From the NCBI RefSeq assembly GCF_002749615.1, contig NZ_CP024201.1, positions 3,825,001-3,889,000 on the forward strand: a stretch of DNA of 64,000 bases, in the 5' to 3' direction. The notes under the pieces are model-generated. The model searched no databases, was not told the DNA's origin, and was given only the letters and a program-made list of their open reading frames with translations. Each line of letters starts with the position of its first letter. Within the stretch, counting starts at the first letter, position 1. The translations under genes were made by a program, and so were the position numbers. This document shows, piece after piece, positions 1 to 8,530 of the stretch. The DNA is from Caulobacter mirabilis. GTDB lineage: Bacteria > Pseudomonadota > Alphaproteobacteria > Caulobacterales > Caulobacteraceae.

Positions 1-488
1 GACGCCGACTTCCGCCCCAGGAGCAGCATGTGTTCCTGGGCCGCCTGGAGATCATGCGAGGCGCGATCGAGCAGAGCGGCTTCCAGGCTCGGCACCTCAG
101 CCAGCAGCGTACGATAGGCGCTGCGCTTGAAGCGGCAGACGGTCACCGGTTCGACCGCCTCGGCGGAGAACGGATAGACCTCTCCGGCCGCCATGCCGAG
201 AAAGTCGCCCGCGAACAGGAAGCCGACGATCTGACGTCGACCGTCGGGCAGCAGCTTGCTCACCCGGACGACGCCGGAGGTGATGTTGAACAGGTGATCG
301 GCCGGATCGCCCTCATAGGCGAGGGTCGCATCGGCCGGCAGGGTCAAGGTCTCCGCGATCGCGGCCAGGCGGTCCAGGCCGGCCTCGTTCAGCGCGCCGC
401 AGACGCTGATGGCGCGCGCCGAACACTGGCCGCAGGCGCTGACGCTCTCGACATGAGGGCAGTCGCGAAGGGAAAGCTGGGCGAGCAA
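1..488 (-). CDS. FNR/FixK-type Crp-family regulator (3' end beyond window)
   Basis: Partial gene: about 162 N-terminal residues are visible and the DNA-binding helix-turn-helix lies off the left edge. The first residues read LLAQLSLRDCPH, followed by a cysteine cluster of form C-x2-C-x7-C (CGQC then SVC), then a cyclic-nucleotide-binding-like beta roll (AYEGDPADHLFNITSG) and a further Cys in TVCRF where E. coli FNR has its central Cys. That pattern is known for oxygen-sensing [4Fe-4S] FNR/FnrL proteins, so an anaerobic or microaerobic activator is likely. No in-frame ATG or GTG fits. TTG at 486-488 is the best start, preceded by GAAAGG about 8 nt upstream. The gene follows the acyl-CoA ligase on the same strand, across a hairpin at 491-518. 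Confidence 0.8.
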   Translation of the reverse strand, partial: MLAQLSLRDCPHVESVSACGQCSARAISVCGALNEAGLDRLAAIAETLTLPADATLAYEGDPADHLFNITSGVVRVSKLLPDGRRQIVGFLFAGDFLGMAAGEVYPFSAEAVEPVTVCRFKRSAYRTLLAEVPSLEAALLDRASHDLQAAQEHMLLLGRKSA

Positions 489-490
489 CG

Positions 491-518
491 GGGCCGCCTT
501 TCGTGATCGAGGCGGCCC
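491..518. terminator. Hairpin between acyl-CoA ligase and FNR-like gene
   Basis: GGGCCGCCT (491-499) and AGGCGGCCC (510-518) form a perfect 9-bp stem with a 10-nt loop. On the minus strand it lies just after the ligase stop and just before the TTG start of the FNR-like gene. It has no T-run in that direction, so it is a weak intrinsic terminator at best. It overlaps part of the presumed GAAAGG ribosome site (497-502) and could instead limit translation of the regulator. Confidence 0.45.
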
Positions 519-537
519 TTCTAACAGACCCCTTCGG

Positions 538-2136
538 TCAGTTCACCCTCCGCTCGCGACCGGCCCAGTAGGGCTCTCGCAGCTCACGGCGCAGGATCTT
601 GCCCGAGGCGTTGCGCGGCAGGGCGTCGATGAAGTCCACGGTCTTGGGCGCCTTGAAGGCGGCGATCCGGCCGCGGGCGAAAGCGATGATGTCGTCCGGC
701 GTCGCGGTCTGGCCGGGCTTCAGCGCCACGACGGCCTTCACCGCCTCGCCCCACTTCTCGTCCGGCACGCCGATGACCGCCACCTCCGCCACCGCCGGGT
801 GGCCGTAGACAGCGCTCTCGACCTCGGCCGGATAGATGTTCTCGGCGCCGGAGATGATCATGTCCTTCACCCGGTCGTGGATGAACAGGTAGCCGTCCTC
901 GTCCAGGTAGCCGGCGTCGCCGGTGCGCAGCCAGCCGTCCGCACCGACCGTGGCCCGGGTGGCCTCGTCCAGACGCCAGTAACCGGCCATGTTGGCGACC
1001 GAGCGGGTCGCCACCTCGCCCACGGTGTTCGGCGGCAGGCTGTTTCCGTCGCCGTCGATGATCTTCAGCTCGACGCCCGGCATGGGCAGGCCGGCGGCGC
1101 GCATGCGGGCGTTGCCGGCGGGATCGTGATCCTCGGGCGGCAGATAGACGATCGTGCCGCACGTCTCGGTCATGCCGTACTGCTGGCAGAAGCCGCAGCC
1201 GAACACCTCCATGCACTCCCGAAGCAGGTCCAGCGGAATCGGGCTGGCCCCGTACAGGATGTACTTCATCCGGCTGTAGTCGACCTCGCGGGCGCGCGGC
1301 TGGCGCACCACGATCTGCAGCGCCGCCGGCACCATGAACATCTTGCTGATCCGCTCGTGCTCGATGAAGTCGAGCACCTTGAACGGGTCGAACTCGCGAG
1401 CCACGACGCCCTTGGCGCCGTTGTAGAGGCCGACGATGCCCCAGCCGGTGCCGCCGATATGGGCCACCGGCATGGCCACCAAACTGACGTCGTCCGGTCC
1501 CCACTCGTTCCAGGCCATCTTCGCCTCGGCCGCCGCGCGGCGGCCCGACAGGATGTTGGCGTGGGTCAGCATGGCGCCCTTGGGCCGCCCGGTCGTGCCT
1601 GAGGTGTAGAGCTGAACCGCCACGTCCTGGGCGGTGATGGCGACGGCCGGATCGGCGTCGGAAGCCGCGTCGCGCCAAGCCTCGAACAGCGGCGCGTCCC
1701 CCGCGCCCTCGGCCTCCATCGCGATGACCTTGGGCCGCTGGGTCAGATGAGCGGCGACATCTTCGGTCAGGCCGATGACCTCGGGACCGACGAACACCAG
1801 CGGCGCCTCGGAATCCTGGACGATGTAGGCGACCTCGGGCGGGGCAAGGCGCCAGCCGATCGGGGTCATGACGACGCCGACCTTGGCCGCTCCGATCAAC
1901 AGCTCGAAATAGTGGTCGCTGTTCTTGCCGACGTAGGCGATCCGCTGCCCCTTCTTCAGGCCCGCGGCCGTCAGGGCGTTGGCGACGCGGTTGGTGTTGC
2001 GGTCAAAGGCCGCGAACGTCGTGTCTCGCCCCTCGAAACTCAGCGCCACCGAGCCCCGCCGCTCGCGAGCGTGGTAGCGGGCGACGTCGCCCAGGGTCGG
2101 CATCTGGTCGAAGTCGACCGCGGTCTGAACACTCAT
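538..2136 (-). CDS. Acyl-CoA synthetase (AMP-forming, FadD-like)
   Basis: A 532-residue class I adenylate-forming enzyme that activates a carboxylic acid to its CoA thioester with ATP. Visible motifs in order are the phosphate-binding loop LYTSGTTGRPKG, the adenine motif YGMTETCGT, the hinge region GWLRTGDAGYLDEDG, IISGAENIYPAEVE, and the C-terminal catalytic lysine in PRNASGKILRREL. Length is normal for short/medium/long-chain ligases. The gene lies 12 bp after an acyl-CoA dehydrogenase, so the pair can perform activation and the first beta-oxidation step. Substrate is not predictable from sequence. A TonB-dependent receptor upstream on the same strand suggests a poorly permeable carboxylic acid or its precursor. 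Confidence 0.92.
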   Translation of the reverse strand: MSVQTAVDFDQMPTLGDVARYHARERRGSVALSFEGRDTTFAAFDRNTNRVANALTAAGLKKGQRIAYVGKNSDHYFELLIGAAKVGVVMTPIGWRLAPPEVAYIVQDSEAPLVFVGPEVIGLTEDVAAHLTQRPKVIAMEAEGAGDAPLFEAWRDAASDADPAVAITAQDVAVQLYTSGTTGRPKGAMLTHANILSGRRAAAEAKMAWNEWGPDDVSLVAMPVAHIGGTGWGIVGLYNGAKGVVAREFDPFKVLDFIEHERISKMFMVPAALQIVVRQPRAREVDYSRMKYILYGASPIPLDLLRECMEVFGCGFCQQYGMTETCGTIVYLPPEDHDPAGNARMRAAGLPMPGVELKIIDGDGNSLPPNTVGEVATRSVANMAGYWRLDEATRATVGADGWLRTGDAGYLDEDGYLFIHDRVKDMIISGAENIYPAEVESAVYGHPAVAEVAVIGVPDEKWGEAVKAVVALKPGQTATPDDIIAFARGRIAAFKAPKTVDFIDALPRNASGKILRRELREPYWAGRERRVN

Positions 2137-2148
2137 ACGCTTTCGTCC

Positions 2149-3348
2149 CTATAGGCCCAGAACCAAGCGGGCCATGATGTCCCGCTGGATCTCGTTCGAG
2201 CCGCCGTAGATCGAGGCGGCCCGGTTGTTGAGGTACCTGGGCATCGCGACCAGGCTGTGCTCGGGTCCGACCGGCGTCTCGTTCGAGCCCGGCTCCCGCG
2301 CCTCGATCTGGTCGACGCCGGCGTAATAGCCCGCCGTCTCGATCGCCAGTTCGTCGATGCGCTGCATCGCCTCGGTTCCCTGGGTCTTCAGCATCGACGA
2401 GGCCGGGCCGGGGTTCTTGCCGGCGGACAGCGCCGTCATCACCCGATGCTCGGTCACCTCGATGGCCTCGACCGCGATCTCGGCGGCGGCCAGCCGGCCG
2501 CGGAAGGCCGGATCGTCCAGCAGGGCGACGCCGTCGCCTCGCTCCTCCCGCGCCATCGCCCGCAAGCGATCCAGCGAGACCTTCAGCCCCGGCGCCGAAC
2601 CCCCGCCCCGCTCGAACTCCAGCAGGTACTTGGCGACGGTCCAGCCGTCGTTCTCCTCGCCCAGACGACCGGAGACCGGCACGCGGACGTCGGTGAAGAA
2701 GACCTGGTTCACCTCATGCTCGCCGGCCAGGGTGATGATCGGCTTCACCTCGATCCCGGGCGTATCCATCTCGAGCAGCAGGAAGGTGATCCCCTTCTGC
2801 GGCTTGCCCTCGAAGTTGGTCCGCACCAGGCAGAACATGCGGTTGGCCCAGTGGGCGTGGGTGGTCCAGATCTTGGACCCGTTCAGGACGTAGTGATCGC
2901 CATCCCGCACCGCTCGCATCTGCAGGCTGGCCAGGTCGGACCCGCTGCCCGGCTCGCTGTAGCCCTGGCACCAGTAGTCCTCGCCGGACAGGATCCGCGG
3001 CAGGAAAAAGGCCTTCTGCTCAGGCGTGCCGTAGCGCTGGATGCAGGGCCCGACCATGCGCAGCCCCATCGGCGACAGCCCGGGGGCGCCGGCGCGGGCG
3101 CATTCGGCGGCGAAGATGTAGCGCTGCATCTCGGTCCAGCCGCAGCCGCCGTACTCGACCGGCCAGCTCGGCGCGACCCAGCCCTTGGCGTGCAGAATCT
3201 TCTGCCAGGGCAGGCTGTACTTCTTGTCGACGAAGACGCTGGTCATCCGCCGGCCGGCGGCGCTCAGCTCCGGCGGCAGATGTTCGGAAAGAAACGCCCG
3301 GACCTCGTCGCGAAAGGCGAGGTCCGGAGCGCTGAGTTCGAGGTTCAT
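2149..3348 (-). CDS. Acyl-CoA dehydrogenase (FadE family)
   Basis: A 399-residue flavoprotein dehydrogenase that introduces an alpha-beta double bond into an acyl-CoA and passes electrons to ETF. FAD-binding motifs are CQGYSEPGSGSDLASLQ and the NGSKIWTTHAHWAN strand, and the C-terminal helix motif is IYGGSNEIQRDIMA. In medium-chain enzymes the catalytic base is the Glu of YEGT. Here that place is Gly (YGGS), as in several FadE and pimeloyl-CoA-type enzymes, so the base must come from elsewhere. Start ATG has GAAGAGG upstream. It sits between a TonB-dependent receptor (58 bp upstream) and an acyl-CoA ligase (12 bp downstream), probably one transcript. Confidence 0.92.
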   Translation of the reverse strand: MNLELSAPDLAFRDEVRAFLSEHLPPELSAAGRRMTSVFVDKKYSLPWQKILHAKGWVAPSWPVEYGGCGWTEMQRYIFAAECARAGAPGLSPMGLRMVGPCIQRYGTPEQKAFFLPRILSGEDYWCQGYSEPGSGSDLASLQMRAVRDGDHYVLNGSKIWTTHAHWANRMFCLVRTNFEGKPQKGITFLLLEMDTPGIEVKPIITLAGEHEVNQVFFTDVRVPVSGRLGEENDGWTVAKYLLEFERGGGSAPGLKVSLDRLRAMAREERGDGVALLDDPAFRGRLAAAEIAVEAIEVTEHRVMTALSAGKNPGPASSMLKTQGTEAMQRIDELAIETAGYYAGVDQIEAREPGSNETPVGPEHSLVAMPRYLNNRAASIYGGSNEIQRDIMARLVLGL

Positions 3349-3406
3349 CGAGGCCTCTTCAAAGGGACAGACAACAGGAAAAGGCCGCGACGCGCCTCGG
3401 TTAGGA

Positions 3407-5830
3407 TCAGAACTTGGCCCGCAGCGTCACGCCGGCGGTCCGCGGCGCGCCCAGGAAGGCGGCGAAGGTGCCGGACTGCAGCGGCTGATCGACGACGACC
3501 TGGTAGTAGTCGACGTTGGTCAGGTTCTGGGCCCAGGCCTCGATCATCCAACGCTCGTCCTCGGAGCCGACGCCGATCCGGCCGTTCCAGATCGTCATCG
3601 ACTGCTGGCTCTTGTTCGGATCGAGGTTCGAGCCGGTGTTGTACTCCGAGGTGAACTTGCCCGAGAGGCTGGCCCGGATGATCAGGCCCATGCCGATCGA
3701 GCCCTCGTACGACCCGCCCCAGGACGCCGACCACAACGGTGCGTAGGAGAGACGCGAGTCGACCAGCCGCTGGCTCAGCGTGGCGGGGATCTGCTTGCCG
3801 AACTGGGTCTCGGCGTAGGTCACCCCGGCGTTGAAGCGCAGCCCCTCGATCGGCGTGCGCCACATGGCGTCCAGATCGACGCCGCGCGAGGTCACCTCCG
3901 GGATCGACTCCACGATCCAGGACACGCCGGTGAAGGTGTTGAGCTGGAAGCCCTCGTATTTCTGGTCGAACCAGGCCGCGTTCAGGATGACCCGGTTGCC
4001 GAACAGATTGCTTTTCACCCCCAGCTCGTAGCTGACCACGGTCTCGGCCGGGAAGCTGGTGTCGCGATTGATGACGCCGAAGCCCAGACGCGCCCGGTCG
4101 AGGTTGAAGCCGCCGCTCTTGAAGCCCGAAGCGTAGGACGCATAGGCCATCAGGGCGTCATTGACGCGGTAGCTGGCCTTCAGCGTGCCGCTCCAGCGGT
4201 TCTCGGTGCGCGACTGCCGGTTGGCCGTGTTGTTGAACGCCGGATCCGAATGCGGGGCGCAGAGAGCGCCCAGCACCGTCGGACGAGAAGCCGCCGGCAC
4301 CAGGGTGATGAACGGCCCGGTTCCGGCCGTTACCTGGCCCAGCAGGCTGGCGCAGGCGTTGGCCGGCGCGCTGTTGGTGTACAGCGACGAGACCTTCTTC
4401 TCCTCATCCGTGTAGCGCAGGCCCAGGGTGATCTCGAACGCGTCGGTCACATGCCAGGTGTTGTTGGTGAACAGCGCCCAGCCGGCCGACTTGTGCTCGT
4501 GGATATCCTTCGGGCCCTGGCCGGCCGGGAAGTTCGCGCCCGCCGGCAGGCCGGTGATCGCCGAGACGAAGGTCGGGGATGCGCCGCTGGAGAACAGCAG
4601 GCTGAAGTAGCGCTCGTAGTCCGAACCGAACTTGGTGAAGGTCCGGGCTTCGAGCTTCTCGTCGGCATAGAAGGCGCCCACGAGCCAGTCGAGCTTATCG
4701 GTCGAACCGGCCAGCCGGACTTCCTGCGAGAAGACCTTGAACTCCTGGGAGGTGTCCTTGTCGGCGTCTCGGTACCAGATGTCGGCGCCGCTGTAGTCGA
4801 TGTCCGAGCCCTGGGTCAGCTGCCACACGCGATAGGCGCTGATCGAGGTCAGGGTGACGTCGTCGTTGATGTCCCAGGTCACCTCGCCGGAGAAGCCCTT
4901 GTCGGTGATGTCCTGGACCATCTCTCGGTTGGCATAGGTGCTGCGTGTCCAGGGATCCGTCGGATTGACCGTGCCCGTTCCGCCGGCCAGGGCGTTGACG
5001 ATGCCCGCCCCTGCGACGCCGGTGGCGGTCCGGAAGGTCGGCACGTTGACGCAGCAGTGTTCGTCGCGGTCCGTCAGGTCAGCCAGAAGCCGGACCTTCA
5101 GCGTGTCCGTGGGCAGCCACAGCAGCTGGCCGCGGATGGTGTAGAAGTTCTGGTCCTGGTCATCGCGCGTGGTGCGCGGCCCCTTGCCGGGATTGACGGT
5201 GTAGAACCCGTCACGCTCACGCTTGGCGACGTATAGGCGGCCGGCCAGCTTGTCGCCGGCGACCGGCCCGGTGACCGTCGCCGAGACGCCGCGGGCGTCA
5301 TAGTTGCCGAGCGTCAGCTCGCCCTGGGCGCCGAACTCGAACGACGGCTCCTTGGTGATGACGTTGATGACGCCGGCGGAGGTGTTCTTGCCGAACAGCG
5401 TGCCCTGGGGGCCTTTCAGAATCTCGATCCGCTCCAGCTCGCCGAGGTCGCCGAAAGCCACGCCGCTACGGGCTCGGTAAACGCCGTCGACGACCGTTCC
5501 GACCGAGGACTCAAGGCCGGGGTTGTCGCCGATGGTGCCCACGCCGCGGATGCGGATCGAGGTCTGGGCCTCGCTGGTCGAGGAGGTGACGCTCAGGCCC
5601 GGCGTGACGGTCTGCAGGTCCTTCACGTCGCGGACGCCCGCGTCCTGGAGCTGCTGGCCGGAGACGACGGCCACCACGATCGGCACGTCCTGAAGGTTCT
5701 GCTCCCGCTTCTGAGCGGTGACGATGATCTCTTCGACGGTCGCCGAGCCGGCGTCCTGAGCGTACGCAGGGGCCGTCAGGCACGCGACGGCGATAACGGC
5801 GCAGGACGCCGCCCACTTGAACTCTCTCAT
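3407..5830 (-). CDS. TonB-dependent receptor 1
   Basis: An 807-residue outer-membrane active transporter. It starts with a clear signal peptide (MREFKWAASCAVIAVACL... ending AYAQ), then a TonB box region VEEIIVTAQKREQNLQDVPI, a plug domain (IEILKGPQGTLFGKNTSAGVIN) and a beta-barrel ending in aromatic-terminated VTLRAKF. The reading frame extends further upstream, but ATG at 5830 is chosen because it begins the signal peptide and has AGGGAGGG just before it. The IIVTAQKREQNLQDVPI pattern is typical of receptors amplified in Caulobacterales and Sphingomonadales. It is divergent from a LuxR-type regulator and is followed by acyl-CoA dehydrogenase and ligase genes. The ligand is unknown. Confidence 0.93.
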   Translation of the reverse strand: MREFKWAASCAVIAVACLTAPAYAQDAGSATVEEIIVTAQKREQNLQDVPIVVAVVSGQQLQDAGVRDVKDLQTVTPGLSVTSSTSEAQTSIRIRGVGTIGDNPGLESSVGTVVDGVYRARSGVAFGDLGELERIEILKGPQGTLFGKNTSAGVINVITKEPSFEFGAQGELTLGNYDARGVSATVTGPVAGDKLAGRLYVAKRERDGFYTVNPGKGPRTTRDDQDQNFYTIRGQLLWLPTDTLKVRLLADLTDRDEHCCVNVPTFRTATGVAGAGIVNALAGGTGTVNPTDPWTRSTYANREMVQDITDKGFSGEVTWDINDDVTLTSISAYRVWQLTQGSDIDYSGADIWYRDADKDTSQEFKVFSQEVRLAGSTDKLDWLVGAFYADEKLEARTFTKFGSDYERYFSLLFSSGASPTFVSAITGLPAGANFPAGQGPKDIHEHKSAGWALFTNNTWHVTDAFEITLGLRYTDEEKKVSSLYTNSAPANACASLLGQVTAGTGPFITLVPAASRPTVLGALCAPHSDPAFNNTANRQSRTENRWSGTLKASYRVNDALMAYASYASGFKSGGFNLDRARLGFGVINRDTSFPAETVVSYELGVKSNLFGNRVILNAAWFDQKYEGFQLNTFTGVSWIVESIPEVTSRGVDLDAMWRTPIEGLRFNAGVTYAETQFGKQIPATLSQRLVDSRLSYAPLWSASWGGSYEGSIGMGLIIRASLSGKFTSEYNTGSNLDPNKSQQSMTIWNGRIGVGSEDERWMIEAWAQNLTNVDYYQVVVDQPLQSGTFAAFLGAPRTAGVTLRAKF

Positions 5831-5966
5831 CAGTCCCTCCCTGTCGCCCTTGAGGGCGTTGTTGTTTGGGTGCGTCGCGATGGCGAGCATCGTTCGACAG
5901 CTTGCGGAGGACCCCCTTCGACGACAAGCTAGCGGAACTGATAGGGGCGCTGTCCCCCGGGGTCCG

Positions 5967-6728
5967 ATGCCGATTTCTACCACCATGCGATTGATCGTTG
6001 AACTCGCGGAACGCGTGCAGACGGTCGGCGCTGAAATGGACCTGCCCTACATCGCCGTCAGCGCCGACATCGGCAGTCCCGAACCCATGCGCGGGCCAGA
6101 CGGACGCCCCTTCGCGGAGACGCTGTTCCGCTGGATGGACCCGACCCTTGAGTACTGGAAGGACCGCTCCTTCGCGCTGAAGTCGCCGCTGGTCCACGCC
6201 GCGCGCGCTTGCGCCGAACCGTTCTTCTACTCGGGCGGCCGGTTCGCGACCTGGCGCCCCTGTCCGGCGATCGAGGTGTTCAGCTACGAGAAGATGGAGA
6301 CCGCCGCGCTGGGAGCCGCCATCGTCGCCCCGGTGTATCTGCCGGGCGGGGCCATCGGCGCGATCGTCTGGGCCTCGCCGGATAGCACGCTCGATGTCGA
6401 GGCCATCTTCGCCGCCCGCGCCGAGAGCCTGCACGCGCTCGCCCTGCGTCTGCTATCGGCCTATCACGAAGCACACGGGATCGAGGCCAGCGCGCCGCCG
6501 GTGCGCCTGACCCGGCGGGAGATCCAGTGCCTGAAATGGGCGGCGGCGGGAAAGACCGACGCGGAGATCGCCGACATCGTGCAGATCTCGCTGCCGACGG
6601 TCCGCTTCCACGTCACCAACGCCGCGCGCAAGCTGGATGTCGCCGGCCGGTCGCAGGCGATCTATCGCGCCTCGACCCTCGGCTACATCGGCGCCGTCGA
6701 GACCGGAAACCGACCGCTGACGATCTGA
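5967..6728 (+). CDS. LuxR-type regulator with degenerate autoinducer-binding domain (solo)
   Basis: About 253 residues. The N-terminal part resembles the LuxR autoinducer-binding fold, but the usual Asp-Pro reads Ser-Pro (ALKSPLVHAARA), so an acyl-homoserine lactone ligand is doubtful. The C-terminus is a GerE/LuxR helix-turn-helix: LTRREIQCLKWAAAGKTDAE, IADIVQISLPTVRFHV and TNAARKLDV. No luxI-type synthase is nearby, so it is a LuxR solo. It is divergent from TonB-dependent receptor 1 with 136 bp between, which suggests local control of that receptor operon. Start is uncertain: ATG 5967 is preferred over upstream ATG 5880 and downstream 5985, but none has a strong ribosome site. Confidence 0.8.
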   Translation: MPISTTMRLIVELAERVQTVGAEMDLPYIAVSADIGSPEPMRGPDGRPFAETLFRWMDPTLEYWKDRSFALKSPLVHAARACAEPFFYSGGRFATWRPCPAIEVFSYEKMETAALGAAIVAPVYLPGGAIGAIVWASPDSTLDVEAIFAARAESLHALALRLLSAYHEAHGIEASAPPVRLTRREIQCLKWAAAGKTDAEIADIVQISLPTVRFHVTNAARKLDVAGRSQAIYRASTLGYIGAVETGNRPLTI

Positions 6729-6734
6729 GCGCGG

Positions 6735-7172
6735 CTACTTCGCCCGGGTCCAGGTCTGGGTCCGGCAGATGGGACCGACGCAGCCCTTCAGCTTGATCAC
6801 ATCGCGCGACACCAGGGTGATACGGCTGCTGGTCCCGCGGTCGCCGCTGTCGGGATCATAGACCGGGCCGCCCTTCCATTCCGTCGGACCGCCCGTCAGA
6901 TTCTCCAGCACCCGCAGCCCCATGACCTTGCGCGAGCGCAGCGCGGCGTTGCCGTTGCGCACGTCGCGCTGATCCGGATTGGTCCGCAGCGGCGCGCCGT
7001 CGACGACCCGCCCGCAGAGAGCCTCGCCGCAGCGGTGGATCTCGACCACCCCGCCCTGGCGTTCGGTCTTCCACCGGCCGATCAGCGGCGTAGCGGGATC
7101 CTGGGACGAGGCGACGGCCGGCGTCCCGGCCAGCAAGGCGACGATCGCGAACGCGAGGCCGGAACGAGACAT
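6735..7172 (-). CDS. DUF2147 family exported protein
   Basis: A 145-residue protein with a signal peptide (MSRSGLAFAIVALLAGTPAVASS) and a single small beta-rich DUF2147 domain. Family features visible are GRWKTERQGGVVEIHRCG, CGRVVDG, VMGLRVLENLT, and the closing LKGCVGPICRTQTWTR. Members are periplasmic or lipid-exposed proteins of unknown function, often near lipid metabolism genes. It has a good ribosome site (CAGGAG). It converges with the LuxR gene (6 bp between the stops) and diverges from the acyl-CoA dehydrogenase at 7367. Confidence 0.85.
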   Translation of the reverse strand: MSRSGLAFAIVALLAGTPAVASSQDPATPLIGRWKTERQGGVVEIHRCGEALCGRVVDGAPLRTNPDQRDVRNGNAALRSRKVMGLRVLENLTGGPTEWKGGPVYDPDSGDRGTSSRITLVSRDVIKLKGCVGPICRTQTWTRAK

Positions 7173-7214
7173 GGAAGCTCCTGAGAAGGCGAGGCCGCCG
7201 AAAGCTCGATCATA

Positions 7215-7230
7215 TTTACCGTAATGTCAA
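7215..7230. promoter_or_regulatory. Possible outlying TetR-type operator
   Basis: TTTACCGTAATGTCAA has half-sites TTTAC and GTCAA separated by 6 bp, the same geometry as the TTnAC-N6-GTnAA sites at 31240, 35007, 35127 and 35228. It lies in the 194-bp divergent region between the DUF2147 gene and the acyl-CoA dehydrogenase. The central bases do not match the ACAT/ATGT core, so this may be chance. Confidence 0.3.
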
Positions 7231-7366
7231 TATTGTGTCCGTTGCGGCAAGCTTCCGCAACGACAAGTCATTGATCAGAAAGCGAAGTTTCCCCAGCGGA
7301 ACGGCATTCCGGGGGACGGACGCGCGTGCTATCTCCGCCCCCAATTCCAGTGTCCGGGAGCCTCTC

Positions 7367-8530
7367 ATGACCGACGCCGCCGCCGATCTCGTCGAACGGA
7401 TCTCCGCCTTCATCCGCGAGACGGTGATCCCCTACGAAGGCGACGCCCGCATCGGCAAGCACGGCCCGTCCGACGACCTGCGCATCGAGCTGCAGGCCAA
7501 GGCCAGGGCGGCCGGCCTTCTCTCGCCGCACGTCGGCAGGGAGTTCGGCGGCCACGGCCTGAACCATCGCCAGATCGCCCAAGCCTTCCGCGCCGCCGGC
7601 TATTCGCTGCTCGGGCCGGTGGCGCTGAACATCATGGCTCCCGACGAGGGCAACATGGCGATGCTGGAAAAGGTCGCCTCGGAGGCCCAGAAGGAGCGCT
7701 TCCTGCGCCCGCTGGCCTCCGGCGCGGTACGCTCGGCCTTCCTGATGACCGAGCCCGACGGCGGCGCCGGCTCTGACCCGTCGATGATGCAGACCACGGC
7801 GGTCCAGGACGGCAACCATTGGGTCATCAACGGCCGCAAGACCTTCATCACCGGGGCCGACGGCGCCGGCTTCGGCATCATCATGGCCCGCACCGAGACC
7901 GGCGCGACCATGTTCCTGGCCGACATGGGCGGCGACGACATCCGCATCGACCGTGTGCTCGACACCATCGACCGCACCATGCCGGGCGGCCATGCGATGA
8001 TGACGCTCGAAAATGTCCGCGTGCCGGCCGACCAGATCCTCGGCGAGATCGGCCAGGGCTTCAAGTACGCCCAGGTGCGCCTGGCGCCCGCCCGCCTGAC
8101 CCATTGCATGCGCTGGTGGGGCGCCGCCAAGCGCGCGCACGACACGGCGGTCGAGTACGCCACGCACCGCATGGCTTTCGGCAAGCCGCTGATCGACCAC
8201 GAAGGCGTCGGCTTCATGTTGGCGGACAACGAGATCGACCTGAAACAGGCCGAGCTGATGATCGACTGGTGCGCCGGCGTGCTCGACGTCCACGGCCACG
8301 GCGCCGGCACCGAGGAATCCAGCTTCGCCAAGGTGGCGGTCTCGGAAGCCCTGTTCCGCATCGCCGACCGCTGCGTGCAGGTGCTCGGCGGCCTGGGCGT
8401 CACCGACGATACGCCGGTCCACCAGATCTTCCGCGATATCCGCGCCTTCCGGATCTACGATGGTCCGTCCGAGGTGCACCGCTGGTCGATCGCCAAGCGG
8501 ATCAAGAAACGGGCCCTCGCCGGCGCCTAG
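7367..8530 (+). CDS. Acyl-CoA dehydrogenase (ACAD10/11-like)
   Basis: A 387-residue acyl-CoA dehydrogenase. It shows FLMTEPDGGAGSDPSMMQT and NGRKTFITGADGAGFGII for flavin and substrate binding, and a C-terminal helix IFRDIRAFRIYDGPSEVHRW. The IYDGPSEVH motif is typical of the ACAD10/11-like and bacterial FadE branch. Frame is open upstream of 7367, but the ATG at 7367 (MTDAAADLVERI) has GGGAG 8 nt before it and starts the conserved N-terminal helix. The stop overlaps that of the convergent TonB-dependent receptor 2 by 4 bp. It appears monocistronic and is distinct in sequence from the enzyme at 2149-3348. Confidence 0.9.
   Translation: MTDAAADLVERISAFIRETVIPYEGDARIGKHGPSDDLRIELQAKARAAGLLSPHVGREFGGHGLNHRQIAQAFRAAGYSLLGPVALNIMAPDEGNMAMLEKVASEAQKERFLRPLASGAVRSAFLMTEPDGGAGSDPSMMQTTAVQDGNHWVINGRKTFITGADGAGFGIIMARTETGATMFLADMGGDDIRIDRVLDTIDRTMPGGHAMMTLENVRVPADQILGEIGQGFKYAQVRLAPARLTHCMRWWGAAKRAHDTAVEYATHRMAFGKPLIDHEGVGFMLADNEIDLKQAELMIDWCAGVLDVHGHGAGTEESSFAKVAVSEALFRIADRCVQVLGGLGVTDDTPVHQIFRDIRAFRIYDGPSEVHRWSIAKRIKKRALAGA

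Noticed and set aside
30..506. A plus-strand 158-codon frame at the left edge
   Set aside because: Antisense to an FNR-like gene with a cysteine cluster and beta-roll motifs.
5955..5962. CCCCGGGG palindrome near the LuxR start, considered as a lux-box
   Set aside because: Too short and G/C-only; no 18-20 bp lux-type dyad could be seen.
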